A program made the position numbers and the translations under genes. The notes under the pieces are model-generated. The model did not search any database. It was not told where the DNA came from and was given only the letters and a program-made list of their open reading frames with translations. Shown piece by piece: positions 18,272-27,562 of a stretch of 64,000 nt of DNA; within the stretch, counting starts at the first letter, position 1; every line of letters begins with the position of its first letter. Source of the stretch: Lactobacillus hominis DSM 23910 = CRBIP 24.179 (GTDB taxonomy: Bacteria > Bacillota > Bacilli > Lactobacillales > Lactobacillaceae); NCBI RefSeq assembly GCF_000296835.1, contig NZ_CAKE01000002.1, forward strand, positions 1-64,000, read 5' to 3'.

Positions 18272-20635
18272 TTATTTAAAATGAACAATCGTAGCTCCCG
18301 TTCCACCTTCGTTAGCTGGAGCATAACCAAAGTCTTTAACATGACGATTGCGTTTAAGATATTGGTTAACACCGTTTCTAATAGCTCCAGTACCAATACC
18401 ATGGATAATAGTTACAGTGTTTAAGCCACTCAATAATGCGGCATCGATATAGCGATCCAAATTGGTCATAGCTTCTTCATAACGCTGGCCTCGTAAGTCA
18501 AGTTCGGCACGAACATTTTGCGATCTTAAACCTTTGCTTGAACGTACAATTTGTTCAGACTTTTTAGGTTTTGGCAAACTAGTTTTTTCAATATCACGAT
18601 CTGAGGCCTTTACTTTCAAAATTCCAATTTGCACTTCATACTCATGTTCACTAAGCTTTTTCGTAATATGCCCCATTTGACCGTATGATAAAACCTTTAC
18701 AGTATCGCCAACTTTAACATCATGGCGTCGCTTTTCTCGCTGCAAAACGCGATTATTTGCCAAATTGTTGCTCTCCTTTTCTAAACTATTAAGTGCTCCT
18801 TTAGCGTCAATGATCTTATTAGTTTTAATTTGAGCGCCAGAGCGTCTTTGATTTTCTAAGTCTGCAATAATCTTATCCGCTTTTTCGCGCTTTTTAGCAA
18901 TAATTTCGTTAGCTTTTTCTTGTGCTTTTTCTAACTGGCGATTTACTTGTTGATTATACCAATCTAAACCATCTTGCAATTTGCGTTGTAATTCAATGCT
19001 TTGATCAACCTTTTTTTCTAAAGTCTGACGCAAACTCTCAGCTTTCTTAGTTTGGTCGCTTAAGCGCTCAATCATTCGATTAATATCGCTATCTTCGTCT
19101 TTAACCAAGCTACGTGCTGCATCAACTACCGTTTTATCCATCCCTAAATGGCTAGCAATTGCAAAGGCATTACTTTGACCTGGAATCCCAATCCTTAATT
19201 TATAAGTTGGAGAAAGAGTCTTAATATCGAATTCCATTGAAGCATTCGTTGTTTTGACGCGGTTATAGCCATAAAGTTTCAATTCTGGATAGTGAGTTGT
19301 AATTACAATCTTGCAATCTTTAGCTTGCAAATAATCCAAAATAGCAATGGCCAAACTAGCACCTTCTTCAGGATCAGTTCCGGCACCTAATTCATCAATT
19401 AAAACTAAATCTTGATTAGTTACATTTCTCATAATTTTAATAATTTGATCCATATGAGAAGAAAAAGTACTCAAAGATTGTTCAATTGACTGCTCATCGC
19501 CAATATCAGCATATATCTCTTGAAATACGCCAACTTTACTTTCTTCATTTGCTGTAATAAAAAGCCCTGATTGCGCCATTAATTGCAATAAACCTAATGT
19601 TTTTAAGGTAATCGTCTTACCACCCGTATTTGGTCCCGTAATCAGCATCGTATCAAAAGACTTGCCTAATTCAATGTCATTGGCCACAACTTTTTTGGGA
19701 TCAATCAAAGGATGGCGCGCTTTTTTTAATTCGACAACTTGATCTTTTGTCAAAATTGGTTCTGTTGCATGCATATCCTTAGCCAATTTGCTCTTAGCAC
19801 TCAAAAAATCTAGCTGCATCAAAGCTTTGGCATTGGCCGAAACTTCATCAAGATATTGAGTAATCAATCTAGACAAATGATCTAAAATTGCGCGTACTTC
19901 TTGTCTTTCTTGAGCAAGCAGATCTTGCTGACGGTTATTTAGGTTTAATACAGCTTCTGGCTCAATGAATAAAGTTTGACCGCTGGCACTTTGATCATGC
20001 ACTACGCCACCGAATTTATTTTTATATTCTTGCTTTACAGGGACTACATAACGGCCATCGCGAATAGTGATAATTCCTTCAGAAAGATATTTAGTAGAAT
20101 TTCCCTTCACGTAGCGCTGCATATGATTCTTAATATCGATTTCATTAGCATTAATATCATGGCGTAGACGTGCTAATTTTTCTGAAGCGGTATCTAAAAC
20201 ACTACCATCAAATTCAATTGCCCGTTTTAATGCATTAAACAAATCATCATCAACTTGTAAATCATCTAAATACTCATCAATTGAAGTAGTATCAATTTCT
20301 CTATCTTCAAAATCTTGCGTAAAATGATTAATCTCTTTTGCCAAACTTAAAACCAAGAAAATATTGCCAATTTCTGGTCCATTCAAATTTGCCTTCACTT
20401 TCAACCGTTTTAAAGCTGGCGCTACATCAGCAAAATCAGTCAAAGGAAGCGGTCCTTTTAAGCGCATAATATTTGAAATAGCACGCGTTTGATCAATATT
20501 ATGTTTCACTTTTTCAAAATCTGAACTAGGCTTTAAATTACGTGCTTGTTTTTTGGCAGGACCAGTAATAGCAAAATCTGCCAAGCGGTTAGTGATTCTT
20601 TCATATTCTAGTTTTTCTAATATTTTTGGATTCAT
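18272..20635 (-). CDS. mutS2: MutS2 (Smr-domain ATPase/endonuclease)
   Basis: This 787-aa protein lacks the MutS mismatch-binding domain and starts with the MutS2 core. Walker A GPNTGGKT is near residue 333, the DELGAGTDPEEG Walker B near 410, then a long coiled coil (about 515-630), a KOW-like segment, and a C-terminal Smr domain with LDLRG and HGIGTG. MutS2 family proteins act on collided ribosomes and on recombination intermediates. A hairpin lies just upstream after cvpA. Confidence 0.93.
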   Translation of the reverse strand: MNPKILEKLEYERITNRLADFAITGPAKKQARNLKPSSDFEKVKHNIDQTRAISNIMRLKGPLPLTDFADVAPALKRLKVKANLNGPEIGNIFLVLSLAKEINHFTQDFEDREIDTTSIDEYLDDLQVDDDLFNALKRAIEFDGSVLDTASEKLARLRHDINANEIDIKNHMQRYVKGNSTKYLSEGIITIRDGRYVVPVKQEYKNKFGGVVHDQSASGQTLFIEPEAVLNLNNRQQDLLAQERQEVRAILDHLSRLITQYLDEVSANAKALMQLDFLSAKSKLAKDMHATEPILTKDQVVELKKARHPLIDPKKVVANDIELGKSFDTMLITGPNTGGKTITLKTLGLLQLMAQSGLFITANEESKVGVFQEIYADIGDEQSIEQSLSTFSSHMDQIIKIMRNVTNQDLVLIDELGAGTDPEEGASLAIAILDYLQAKDCKIVITTHYPELKLYGYNRVKTTNASMEFDIKTLSPTYKLRIGIPGQSNAFAIASHLGMDKTVVDAARSLVKDEDSDINRMIERLSDQTKKAESLRQTLEKKVDQSIELQRKLQDGLDWYNQQVNRQLEKAQEKANEIIAKKREKADKIIADLENQRRSGAQIKTNKIIDAKGALNSLEKESNNLANNRVLQREKRRHDVKVGDTVKVLSYGQMGHITKKLSEHEYEVQIGILKVKASDRDIEKTSLPKPKKSEQIVRSSKGLRSQNVRAELDLRGQRYEEAMTNLDRYIDAALLSGLNTVTIIHGIGTGAIRNGVNQYLKRNRHVKDFGYAPANEGGTGATIVHFK

Positions 20636-20647
20636 AATTTTTCCTAC

Positions 20648-20671
20648 TAAAAAGGTCCCTGATGGGACCTA
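20648..20671 (-). terminator. Hairpin terminator or attenuator between cvpA and mutS2
   Basis: On the minus strand AGGTCCC-atca-GGGACCT is followed by TTTTTAG, immediately after the cvpA stop and just before the mutS2 start. Partial read-through into mutS2 is likely because no separate mutS2 promoter is evident. Confidence 0.7.
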
Positions 20672-20673
20672 AT

Positions 20674-21216
20674 TTAAACCGAAGTAACAAACAAATTAAT
20701 AAATAAATGCGAAATACCAGGTGAATAACGTAAAATGCTGCTTGCTAAAATAGACTTTCCTAAACTGCGTTGCAAACCAGGTTCAGCAATTGTAGCTAAA
20801 ATAAACAAAAGCAAGAATAAGCTAATTTGAGTAATAATCAAAGAAATTAAAATTCCACCCCAGGCATTAATACTTGCATTAATGTCTACGTATTTTAAGC
20901 GGTTAAATCCTGATAAAATTAAACGCCAAATACAAAAAGCTACAAGCAAAATAATCACGAATGACACTGCAGCATAAAAAGACTGGTCCAATGTCAAACC
21001 GGTTGTTTTATCAAAAAAAGCAAATGTACTTTTATCGTTAGCAGAAGGATATGGCACCCATAAATTTATTAAATTGCTTAAAGGCTTATAAAATAAAGTG
21101 GCTACTAATAAACTGATAATATAGCCAACACCAACCAAGCCTTCCAATACAAGGCCTCGTCTATATCCAACATAGCAACAATATATGAAAATTAAGATAA
21201 TTAGAAAAGAAAACAT
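20674..21216 (-). CDS. CvpA family membrane protein
   Basis: This 180-aa protein has four hydrophobic segments (residues ~2-15, 25-45, 85-105, 125-150) and the family start FIYCCYVGYRRGLVLEGL. CvpA/colicin-V-production proteins sit next to mutS2 in many Firmicutes, as here. The molecular role is not established. Confidence 0.82.
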   Translation of the reverse strand: MFSFLIILIFIYCCYVGYRRGLVLEGLVGVGYIISLLVATLFYKPLSNLINLWVPYPSANDKSTFAFFDKTTGLTLDQSFYAAVSFVIILLVAFCIWRLILSGFNRLKYVDINASINAWGGILISLIITQISLFLLLFILATIAEPGLQRSLGKSILASSILRYSPGISHLFINLFVTSV

Positions 21217-21231
21217 AATTCCCCTTTAACC

Positions 21232-21258
21232 AAAAAAGACCAGCAAAGCCAGTCTTTT
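21232..21258 (-). terminator. Terminator after the alaS operon
   Basis: On the minus strand AAAGACTGGC-ttt-GCTGGTCTTT (two G-T wobbles) is followed by TTTTTT. It ends the alaS-ireB-ruvX-DUF1292 unit. Confidence 0.75.
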
Positions 21259-21265
21259 CTAGCGG

Positions 21266-21577
21266 TTATTCCCCACTTAAACGATCATCTGACAGAAAAG
21301 TATTCAAGACTCCTTGAACCATATTCCATTCATCATCATCAGTTATTTCATGAAGATCTGAACTCGTTACTTCACCATCTTCATCTGCATCATACGAAAA
21401 TGCTTGAACTTCTACATCTTCATCTTCGCCAACAGCTGCAGGATAAAGTAGAACATATGATTTGTTGTAATCATCTGAAGTAAAAGTAAATAATACTTCA
21501 AATAATTCTTCATTGCCTTGATCATCAACTAAAGTGATTTTTTGATCACTATTTTGACCATTTATTTTTTCACTCAT
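21266..21577 (-). CDS. DUF1292 protein (YrzB type)
   Basis: This 103-aa very acidic protein has the DUF1292 pattern ITLVDDQGNEELFEVLFTF and YVLLYP. It is conserved after ruvX in Firmicutes, with unknown function. It starts 2 nt from the ruvX end and is the last gene of the alaS operon. Confidence 0.82.
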   Translation of the reverse strand: MSEKINGQNSDQKITLVDDQGNEELFEVLFTFTSDDYNKSYVLLYPAAVGEDEDVEVQAFSYDADEDGEVTSSDLHEITDDDEWNMVQGVLNTFLSDDRLSGE

Positions 21578-21579
21578 AA

Positions 21580-22008
21580 TTAATCCTTTCTGGTTTTGTC
21601 TAAATAATTTTGTAGGATTAAAACGGCAGCCATTTGGTCAATTACCTTCTTACGCTTAGTGCGATCATGAATACCAGCTTCTTGAATCAGCAAACGATCA
21701 GCTTGTTTTGTCGTGAGTCGTTCATCATTATAGTAAACGGGTAAACTAAACTTCTTAGTTAGTCTTTCGCCATAGCTTTTACTTCTGGCTACTGACGGAC
21801 CATCTGAACCATCCATATTTTTAGGTAATCCTAAAACAAAACCATCTATTTCATATTCACGTACAAGACGTTTAATTCTTTTAATCCCAAAATTAAACTT
21901 ACTTTCATCAATGGGAATTGTCTCGACTTCTTGTGCAGTAATACCTAGCGGGTCACTTACCGCAACTCCTACGGTTTTACTACCTACATCTAATCCCAGA
22001 AGGCGCAT
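21580..22008 (-). CDS. ruvX: Holliday-junction resolvase-like RuvX (YqgF)
   Basis: This 142-aa RNase H-like protein has the N-terminal [20 protein letters not shown] with the catalytic Asp, the central [14 protein letters not shown] motif and YNDERLTT with the acidic residue. YqgF proteins process the 5' end of pre-16S rRNA; a role in resolving Holliday junctions has also been proposed. Start and ireB stop overlap by 1 nt. Confidence 0.92.
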   Translation of the reverse strand: MRLLGLDVGSKTVGVAVSDPLGITAQEVETIPIDESKFNFGIKRIKRLVREYEIDGFVLGLPKNMDGSDGPSVARSKSYGERLTKKFSLPVYYNDERLTTKQADRLLIQEAGIHDRTKRKKVIDQMAAVLILQNYLDKTRKD

Positions 22009-22265
22009 TATTTATTTTTACCTAAATAGCTTTTAACTAGTTCCTCAATAATTTCATCACGTTCATGCTTCAAGATTAAATTACGTGCATCATTATGACG
22101 AGGAATATATGCAGGGTCGCCTGAAAGTAAGTATCCTACAATTTGATTAATAGGATTGTAGCCTTTTTCTTCCAAAGCAGCATAAACATCTTGTAAGGTA
22201 TCGTAAACATTCTTGCCTTTATTTTGGTTAAAGTCAAAATGCATTGTTTTATCTAGCGAACTCAT
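22008..22265 (-). CDS. ireB: IreB family regulatory phosphoprotein (UPF0297)
   Basis: 85 aa from the ATG at 22265, chosen because GGGAGG sits 8 nt upstream; the longer reading lacks a site. Motifs [27 protein letters not shown] and [14 protein letters not shown] are diagnostic. In enterococci IreB is a substrate of the PASTA kinase IreK, phosphorylated at threonines near the N-terminus. Thr and Ser residues are present here (SSLDKTM). Between alaS and ruvX, its usual place. Confidence 0.88.
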   Translation of the reverse strand: MSSLDKTMHFDFNQNKGKNVYDTLQDVYAALEEKGYNPINQIVGYLLSGDPAYIPRHNDARNLILKHERDEIIEELVKSYLGKNK

Positions 22266-22317
22266 ATTCAATTCCTCCCATCCACTCAATTTTACTTGAA
22301 ATTAGAACATAAGACAA

Positions 22318-24966
22318 TTAATTTTGTTTTTCTTCAATTTCTTTTAATACTTGTTTCAAAGCATCGTCTAAACCTGCTGGATTCTTACCACCGGCTTGAG
22401 CCATGTTTGGACGACCGCCGCCGCCACCACCAAATGTTGGAGCAACTGCTTTAATCAAGTCACCAGCCTTTAAACCTGCCTTAATAGCAGTATCATTTAA
22501 GCTAATAACCATGTTAGCCTTATCGCCAACTTTTGCAGCTAAAACTAAAACATCTGATTTACCAGAATTCTTCCAGTTATCAGCTAATTCACGCAAGTCA
22601 TTCATTGATTCAACATTTGCCATAGTAGCAATTACGCGTAAATCTTTAACTTGTTTAATGTCGCTGAATAAGTCGCCAGCTTTTGCTTTGTTAATTTGAG
22701 CTTTAAGTTGTTCAACTTCTTTTTGACTGGCACGTAAGTTTTCTTCGATTGAGCCAATCTTGTTTTGAACGTCTTCAACCTTAGTAGCTTTTACATCTTC
22801 TTGAATTTCTTTCAAGATGTCGTCACGTTTAGTTACGTAGTCATAAGCTTGTGGACCGGTTACAGCAACAATTCTACGGGTACCTGCACCAACTGCTGAT
22901 TCAGAAACAATCTTGAGCATTCCGATTTGATCAGTATTTTCACAGTGAGTACCGCCACAAAATTCAGTTGAGAAGTCATCGATTTGGACAACACGAACTT
23001 TATCGCCGTATTTTTCGCCAAATAAAGCTAAAGCACCCATCTTAAGACCAGTATCTGGATCAGTTACAGTAGTCTTAACTGGAATTTCTTCCCAGATCTT
23101 TTCGTTAACGATCTTTTCAACGTTAGCAATTTCTTTCTTAGTCATTGGCTCTAAACTAGTGAAGTCGAATCTCAAGTAGTCAGGTTCAACTAATGAACCA
23201 GCTTGGTGAGTGTGATGACCTAAAACTTCGCGAAGGGCCGCATGGAGCAAGTGAGTAGCAGTATGATTGTGCTTAAGTCCACGACGACGTTTTTGATCAA
23301 CTTTTAAGACATATTCTTGTCCTTTTTCAAGTGGCAAAATAATATCTACAAAATGCAAGTTTTGATCATTAGGTGCATGTTGTACATCAACAACCTTGGC
23401 TACCAATTCACCATCTTGATTCAAGATTTCACCGTGATCGGCAACTTGTCCACCACGTTCTGCGTAAAATGGAGTCTTATTAAAAATCAAAGCAGCACTT
23501 TCGCCATCAGCCTTATCAACTAACTTATCGTCAACCACAATATCAATTAATTTTGCGTGTTTTTCTTCTAAGACGCCATATTCAAATTCACTCTTGTCTT
23601 TGATGTTCATCAAAGTTACATCTTGTGAACCCATTGATTGCAAGTTACCACGAGCCTTACGAGCACGTTCTTTTTGTGCTTGCATTTCCTTATCAAAGCC
23701 GTCTTTATCAACCTTTAAGCCAGCGTCTTGAGCAGCTTCAAAAGTTAATTCATATGGGAAGCCATAAGTATCAAACAACTTAAAGGCATCTTTGCCTGAA
23801 ACAGTCCTATCTTTGCTGTTTTTAGCATCCTCAATAATACTGTCAAGTAAGTTAAGACCTGAAGAAAGAGTAACTTGGAATCTTTCTTCTTCGTTTTTAA
23901 TAACTTTTTGAATGAAGGCTTGTTGATCAATAACTTCAGGATAGTGGGTCTTCATGATCTCGCCAACTACAGGAACTAACTTGTATAAAAATGCTCCCTT
24001 AATACCCAAACGTTGACCATTTAAGTCAGCACGTCTAATCAAACGACGTAAAACATAACCGCGACCTGAGTTTGATGGAAGTGCGCCATCACCAATAGCA
24101 AAACTTACAGCACGAACGTGGTCAGCAATAATCTTGAATGCCACATCGTCTTCTTTATTTTTGCCATAAACTTTACCATTGCTCAATTTTTCAGTAGCGT
24201 GAATAATTGGCAAAAACAAATCTGTTTCAAAGTTAGTTGGTGCATCTTGAATAATTGATACAACACGTTCTAATCCCATACCGGTATCAATGTTTTTATG
24301 TGGTTGGTCAACATATTTACCGTTTGGTAAGTGGTTAAATTGTGAGAACACAATGTTCCAAATTTCCAGATAACGGGCATTTTCACCGCCAGGATAGTTT
24401 TCTGGATCATCTTCTGCTACGTCATTATTTTCTTGACCACGGTCATAGAAAATTTCTGAGTCAGGACCACAAGGACCTTCACCAATATCCCAGAAGTTAT
24501 CTTCTAACTTAACAATGTGATCATCTGGCAAGCCAACAACATCATGCCACATATGATATGCATCAGTATCTTTTGGATAAACAGTTACATATAACTTATT
24601 TGGATCAAGACCAAGCCATTTAGGACTAGTTAAAAATTCCCAAGCCCATGGAATGACCTCTTTTTTAAAGTAATCACCAACTGAAAAGTTACCAAGCATT
24701 TCAAAGAAAGTTTGGTGACGAGCAGTCTTACCAACGTTTTCGATATCATTAGTTCTGATTGACTTTTGTGAGGAAGTAATTCGGTGATTCTTTGGTACAA
24801 CTGAACCATCAAAATATTTCTTCATAGTAGCAACACCGGAATTAATCCACAATAAAGTTGGATCATCTTGTGGAATTAATGGTGCACTCTTCATTACCAT
24901 GTGTCCGTGTTCTTTGAAGAAATCAAGGAACATTTGACGAACTTGAGAACTAGTCAATTGCTTCAT
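22318..24966 (-). CDS. alaS: Alanine-tRNA ligase
   Basis: This 882-aa protein is full-length AlaRS: a class II catalytic domain starting at SSQVRQMFLDFFKEHGH, a tRNA-recognition helical region, an editing domain with the HNHTATHLLHAALR zinc motif near residue 563 and FCGGTHC near 667, and the C-Ala domain ending with the glycine-rich PTFGGGGGGRPNMAQ motif. It charges tRNA-Ala and clears mischarged Ser or Gly. The AGGAGAT site sits 7 nt from the ATG. Expression is controlled by the upstream T-box. Confidence 0.97.
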   Translation of the reverse strand: MKQLTSSQVRQMFLDFFKEHGHMVMKSAPLIPQDDPTLLWINSGVATMKKYFDGSVVPKNHRITSSQKSIRTNDIENVGKTARHQTFFEMLGNFSVGDYFKKEVIPWAWEFLTSPKWLGLDPNKLYVTVYPKDTDAYHMWHDVVGLPDDHIVKLEDNFWDIGEGPCGPDSEIFYDRGQENNDVAEDDPENYPGGENARYLEIWNIVFSQFNHLPNGKYVDQPHKNIDTGMGLERVVSIIQDAPTNFETDLFLPIIHATEKLSNGKVYGKNKEDDVAFKIIADHVRAVSFAIGDGALPSNSGRGYVLRRLIRRADLNGQRLGIKGAFLYKLVPVVGEIMKTHYPEVIDQQAFIQKVIKNEEERFQVTLSSGLNLLDSIIEDAKNSKDRTVSGKDAFKLFDTYGFPYELTFEAAQDAGLKVDKDGFDKEMQAQKERARKARGNLQSMGSQDVTLMNIKDKSEFEYGVLEEKHAKLIDIVVDDKLVDKADGESAALIFNKTPFYAERGGQVADHGEILNQDGELVAKVVDVQHAPNDQNLHFVDIILPLEKGQEYVLKVDQKRRRGLKHNHTATHLLHAALREVLGHHTHQAGSLVEPDYLRFDFTSLEPMTKKEIANVEKIVNEKIWEEIPVKTTVTDPDTGLKMGALALFGEKYGDKVRVVQIDDFSTEFCGGTHCENTDQIGMLKIVSESAVGAGTRRIVAVTGPQAYDYVTKRDDILKEIQEDVKATKVEDVQNKIGSIEENLRASQKEVEQLKAQINKAKAGDLFSDIKQVKDLRVIATMANVESMNDLRELADNWKNSGKSDVLVLAAKVGDKANMVISLNDTAIKAGLKAGDLIKAVAPTFGGGGGGRPNMAQAGGKNPAGLDDALKQVLKEIEEKQN

Positions 24967-24989
24967 AAAAGTTATCTCCTAAATAATGC

Positions 24990-25180
24990 AAAAAACACTC
25001 TTGCATAAACAAGGACGCCTCTAGCGCGGTACCACCTTGATTGCAACAGTGTTTGTTACCTCTTAATATTGTTATCGTTAATTATTGGATAGGTAGCATC
25101 TTTAAAGCACTTTTAGACCTTCTCACCATACGATCTTCTCTTTGAAAAAATAACTTTAAAAATATATCCTAAGCTCCGTT
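24990..25180 (-). promoter_or_regulatory. T-box riboswitch, alanine specific
   Basis: On the minus strand the leader carries the T-box sequence AAGGTGGTACCGCG (25038-25025). Stem I is formed by GGATA/TATCC and, above an internal loop, TTTAAAG/CTTTAAA. The loop holds GAT-GCT-ACC, so the specifier is GCU (Ala) at 25097-25095. A terminator hairpin (AAACACT..TTGCA with TGCAA..AGTGTTTTTT) spans about 25054-24990 and competes with the antiterminator CGTCCTT. Uncharged tRNA-Ala would allow read-through into alaS. Confidence 0.93.
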
Positions 25181-25181
25181 T

Positions 25182-25209
25182 ATTTTACTACAAAATTTTT
25201 AGTTGTCAA
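25182..25209 (-). promoter_or_regulatory. Promoter of the alaS T-box transcript
   Basis: Consensus TTGACA (25209-25204) lies inside the last codons of the helicase gene, with a 16-bp spacer and TAAAAT (25187-25182). Confidence 0.7.
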
Positions 25210-26578
25210 AATCGTTGCGACTTCTTTCACGTTCACGCTTTCTGCGACGCTTAGCTTTACGCATTTCGTGACGCTCTTCAAGTTTGCGTTTTTGACGCCG
25301 ATCATCAGCAATAGCTTTTTGAATCTTCTTTTTATAGCCGGGCTTGCGTTTTTTCTTGGCCTTCTTAACCATCCCTACTAGGCGATTATCAAGTTTGTGA
25401 TTGCGCACTTTGCGATTATCGCGACGGTGATAGTGAGTTCTTTCAACTAATTCGCCATTTTTTAGCTCTTTAAAGTCAAAATGCATCCCTAACTTTTCTA
25501 AATCTTCAATATCAGACATCTCGTCATCGTATATTAAAGTAATAGCATGGCCAGGCAAATTATTTCTACCAGTTCTACCAATTCTATGAATTACAAACTC
25601 TAAATCCTTCGGAATTTCATAGTTGATTACTAAACTGACCCCATCAATATCAATTCCACGTGCAGCTAAATCGCTGGCTACAACATATTGGTATTGACCT
25701 TCGCGAACTTGGCGAATAGTACGTTTTCTTTCTCTTTCAGTAATTCCACCATGGATTTTGGCTACTTTAAGACCTTGCTCTTCTAAATAATCACTTAATT
25801 CGTCGACTTTTTGCTTGGTATTAGCAAAAACTAAAGCCAAATATGGCTGCCCCATTGTCAAAAGCTTATACAAAATTGCCTTTTTATCCTTAGATCCAAC
25901 ATCGATCAAATCATTTTGGATAGTTGGTGCAATTACACTCGGATTATCAATAACAATGAATTCCGGCTTTTCCATATACTTGCGTAAAAAGTTCTCCAAT
26001 TTTACTGGAATAGTAGCAGAAAAAGCAGCTAATTGCGTTGTCGAAAGCTTAGAGATAACTTCATTCATCTGAGATAAAAATCCCATATCAAGCGTCATAT
26101 CAGCTTCATCAATCACAAAAGTTTTGACATTGTCTAAATTAATTATTTTTTTAGATGCAAAATCATGCAAACGCCCTGGAGTGGCAATGATCAATTGCGG
26201 AGCCTTATTTTCAGCTTTTTTGATTTGACGATCGCGATCGTTTCCGCCACCTAAATATTCAATAGAGATATTTAAGCCAGAGGCCTTCTTTAATTGCTGA
26301 GCAACTTTATATAATTGATTGCCTAATTCTCTACTTGGGGCAGTGACTACTGCTTGAGTAACAGAAACATTTTCGTCTATTTCATTAAAAATAGGAATCA
26401 AATAAGCATGCGTTTTACCAGAACCAGTAGCAGCTTGGACTACCACATTTTTGCCATTTAATAATTCAGGAATAACTTTTTCTTGCACCTTAGTTGGCGT
26501 TTTAAAGTTAATCTTTTCAAGTGCTTGACGGACTTGTGGTCTTAATTTTTCATTTTCAAAAATATTATTTTGCGTCAT
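25199..26578 (-). CDS. DEAD-box RNA helicase (CshB-like)
   Basis: This 459-aa protein has the ordered helicase motifs: the Q-motif region, AATGSGKTHAY (Walker A), APSRELG (Ia), TPGRL (Ib), DEAD (VIDEADMTLDMG), SATIP (III), ASDLAARGID (V) and HRIGRTGR (VI). A ~75-residue Lys/Arg-rich tail follows, useful for RNA or ribosome binding. Probably a cold-adaptation or ribosome-assembly helicase. A GTG at 26587 could also start it; both starts lie inside the nrnA end, so translation is probably coupled. Confidence 0.9.
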   Translation of the reverse strand: MTQNNIFENEKLRPQVRQALEKINFKTPTKVQEKVIPELLNGKNVVVQAATGSGKTHAYLIPIFNEIDENVSVTQAVVTAPSRELGNQLYKVAQQLKKASGLNISIEYLGGGNDRDRQIKKAENKAPQLIIATPGRLHDFASKKIINLDNVKTFVIDEADMTLDMGFLSQMNEVISKLSTTQLAAFSATIPVKLENFLRKYMEKPEFIVIDNPSVIAPTIQNDLIDVGSKDKKAILYKLLTMGQPYLALVFANTKQKVDELSDYLEEQGLKVAKIHGGITERERKRTIRQVREGQYQYVVASDLAARGIDIDGVSLVINYEIPKDLEFVIHRIGRTGRNNLPGHAITLIYDDEMSDIEDLEKLGMHFDFKELKNGELVERTHYHRRDNRKVRNHKLDNRLVGMVKKAKKKRKPGYKKKIQKAIADDRRQKRKLEERHEMRKAKRRRKRERERSRNDFDN

Positions 26579-27527
26579 GGTCTTCACGGTATTTCTTTGT
26601 TACTTCAACGACTTCGTTAAAAATTTGCTTAACTTCAGCCATATCTTTGGCATTTGCACCACTAGCTAATGCATGTCCACCACCATCATGTTTAGCTGCT
26701 AACTCGTTAATTACAGGGCCTTTTGAACGATAATGAACTCTAAAAGTACCATCTGGCTTTTCGACAAAAACATTCCAAGCAATAATATCTTTAATTCTAC
26801 CTGGAGTAGAAACAGTCACAGAAGCTTGATCATCGGTAATGTCATATTTTTTCAAGTCTTCTTGGGTAAGCACTGCGTATGCAGCACCACTTGGATCCAC
26901 AGTCATATAATCTAAAACCATCGCTTGCAACTTAGCTTGATTTAAAGTTACATCGCTGATATTTCTAGCAATTTCAGTAATATTAATGCCAGTTTTAGCC
27001 AATTGACTAGCAATTTCAAAGGTATGAGCTGAAGTTTCAGGGTACATAAAGCGACCAGTATCGCCGACCATTCCAGCATATAATGCATAAGCAATATCTG
27101 GAGTAATCTCAATATTTTCTGCATTTAAAAAGTCAGCAATAATTTGCGATGCTGCAGGTGCGTCAGGATCTACATAACTCATATCAGCGTATGGATCTAC
27201 GTCTGGATGGTGGTCGATTTTAATTAAAAAATCGCCTTGATCATATAACTTATTAGAAATTCTTGGCGTATTAGCAGTATCAGTAGTAATAACTAAAGCG
27301 CCTTTGTAATCGTCTTTAGTTACTTCATCCATAGTATTAATCCAAGCTAAATCGCCTTCGTCGTTTTCACCAGCACATAAGATTCTTTTTTCAGGAAAAG
27401 TCGCTTTTAACGCCCGAGCAAGACCTGCTTGAGAACCTAAAGCATCTGGATCTGGACTAGTGTGTCTGTGCAAAATGATTGTTGGATATTGTTTTATCTT
27501 TTCGTATATTTCATCAAAAGTTGCCAT
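26565..27527 (-). CDS. nrnA: NrnA-type nanoRNase / pAp phosphatase (DHH-DHHA1)
   Basis: This 320-aa protein has DHH-family motifs HTSPDPDALGSQ (metal ligands), TTDTANTPR, KIDHHPDVDPYADMSYVD (DHH) and the DHHA1 GGGHALASGA near the C-terminus. The family degrades 2- to 5-mer RNA and dephosphorylates 3'-phosphoadenosine 5'-phosphate. It overlaps the helicase start, linking two RNA-turnover genes. Confidence 0.9.
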   Translation of the reverse strand: MATFDEIYEKIKQYPTIILHRHTSPDPDALGSQAGLARALKATFPEKRILCAGENDEGDLAWINTMDEVTKDDYKGALVITTDTANTPRISNKLYDQGDFLIKIDHHPDVDPYADMSYVDPDAPAASQIIADFLNAENIEITPDIAYALYAGMVGDTGRFMYPETSAHTFEIASQLAKTGINITEIARNISDVTLNQAKLQAMVLDYMTVDPSGAAYAVLTQEDLKKYDITDDQASVTVSTPGRIKDIIAWNVFVEKPDGTFRVHYRSKGPVINELAAKHDGGGHALASGANAKDMAEVKQIFNEVVEVTKKYREDHDAK

Positions 27528-27562
27528 TAAAAATTCTCCTTAAATATTAAATTAAATTATTT

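Noticed and set aside
23317-23523. Short plus-strand ORF opposite alaS
   Set aside because: Shadow frame of the alaS editing domain.
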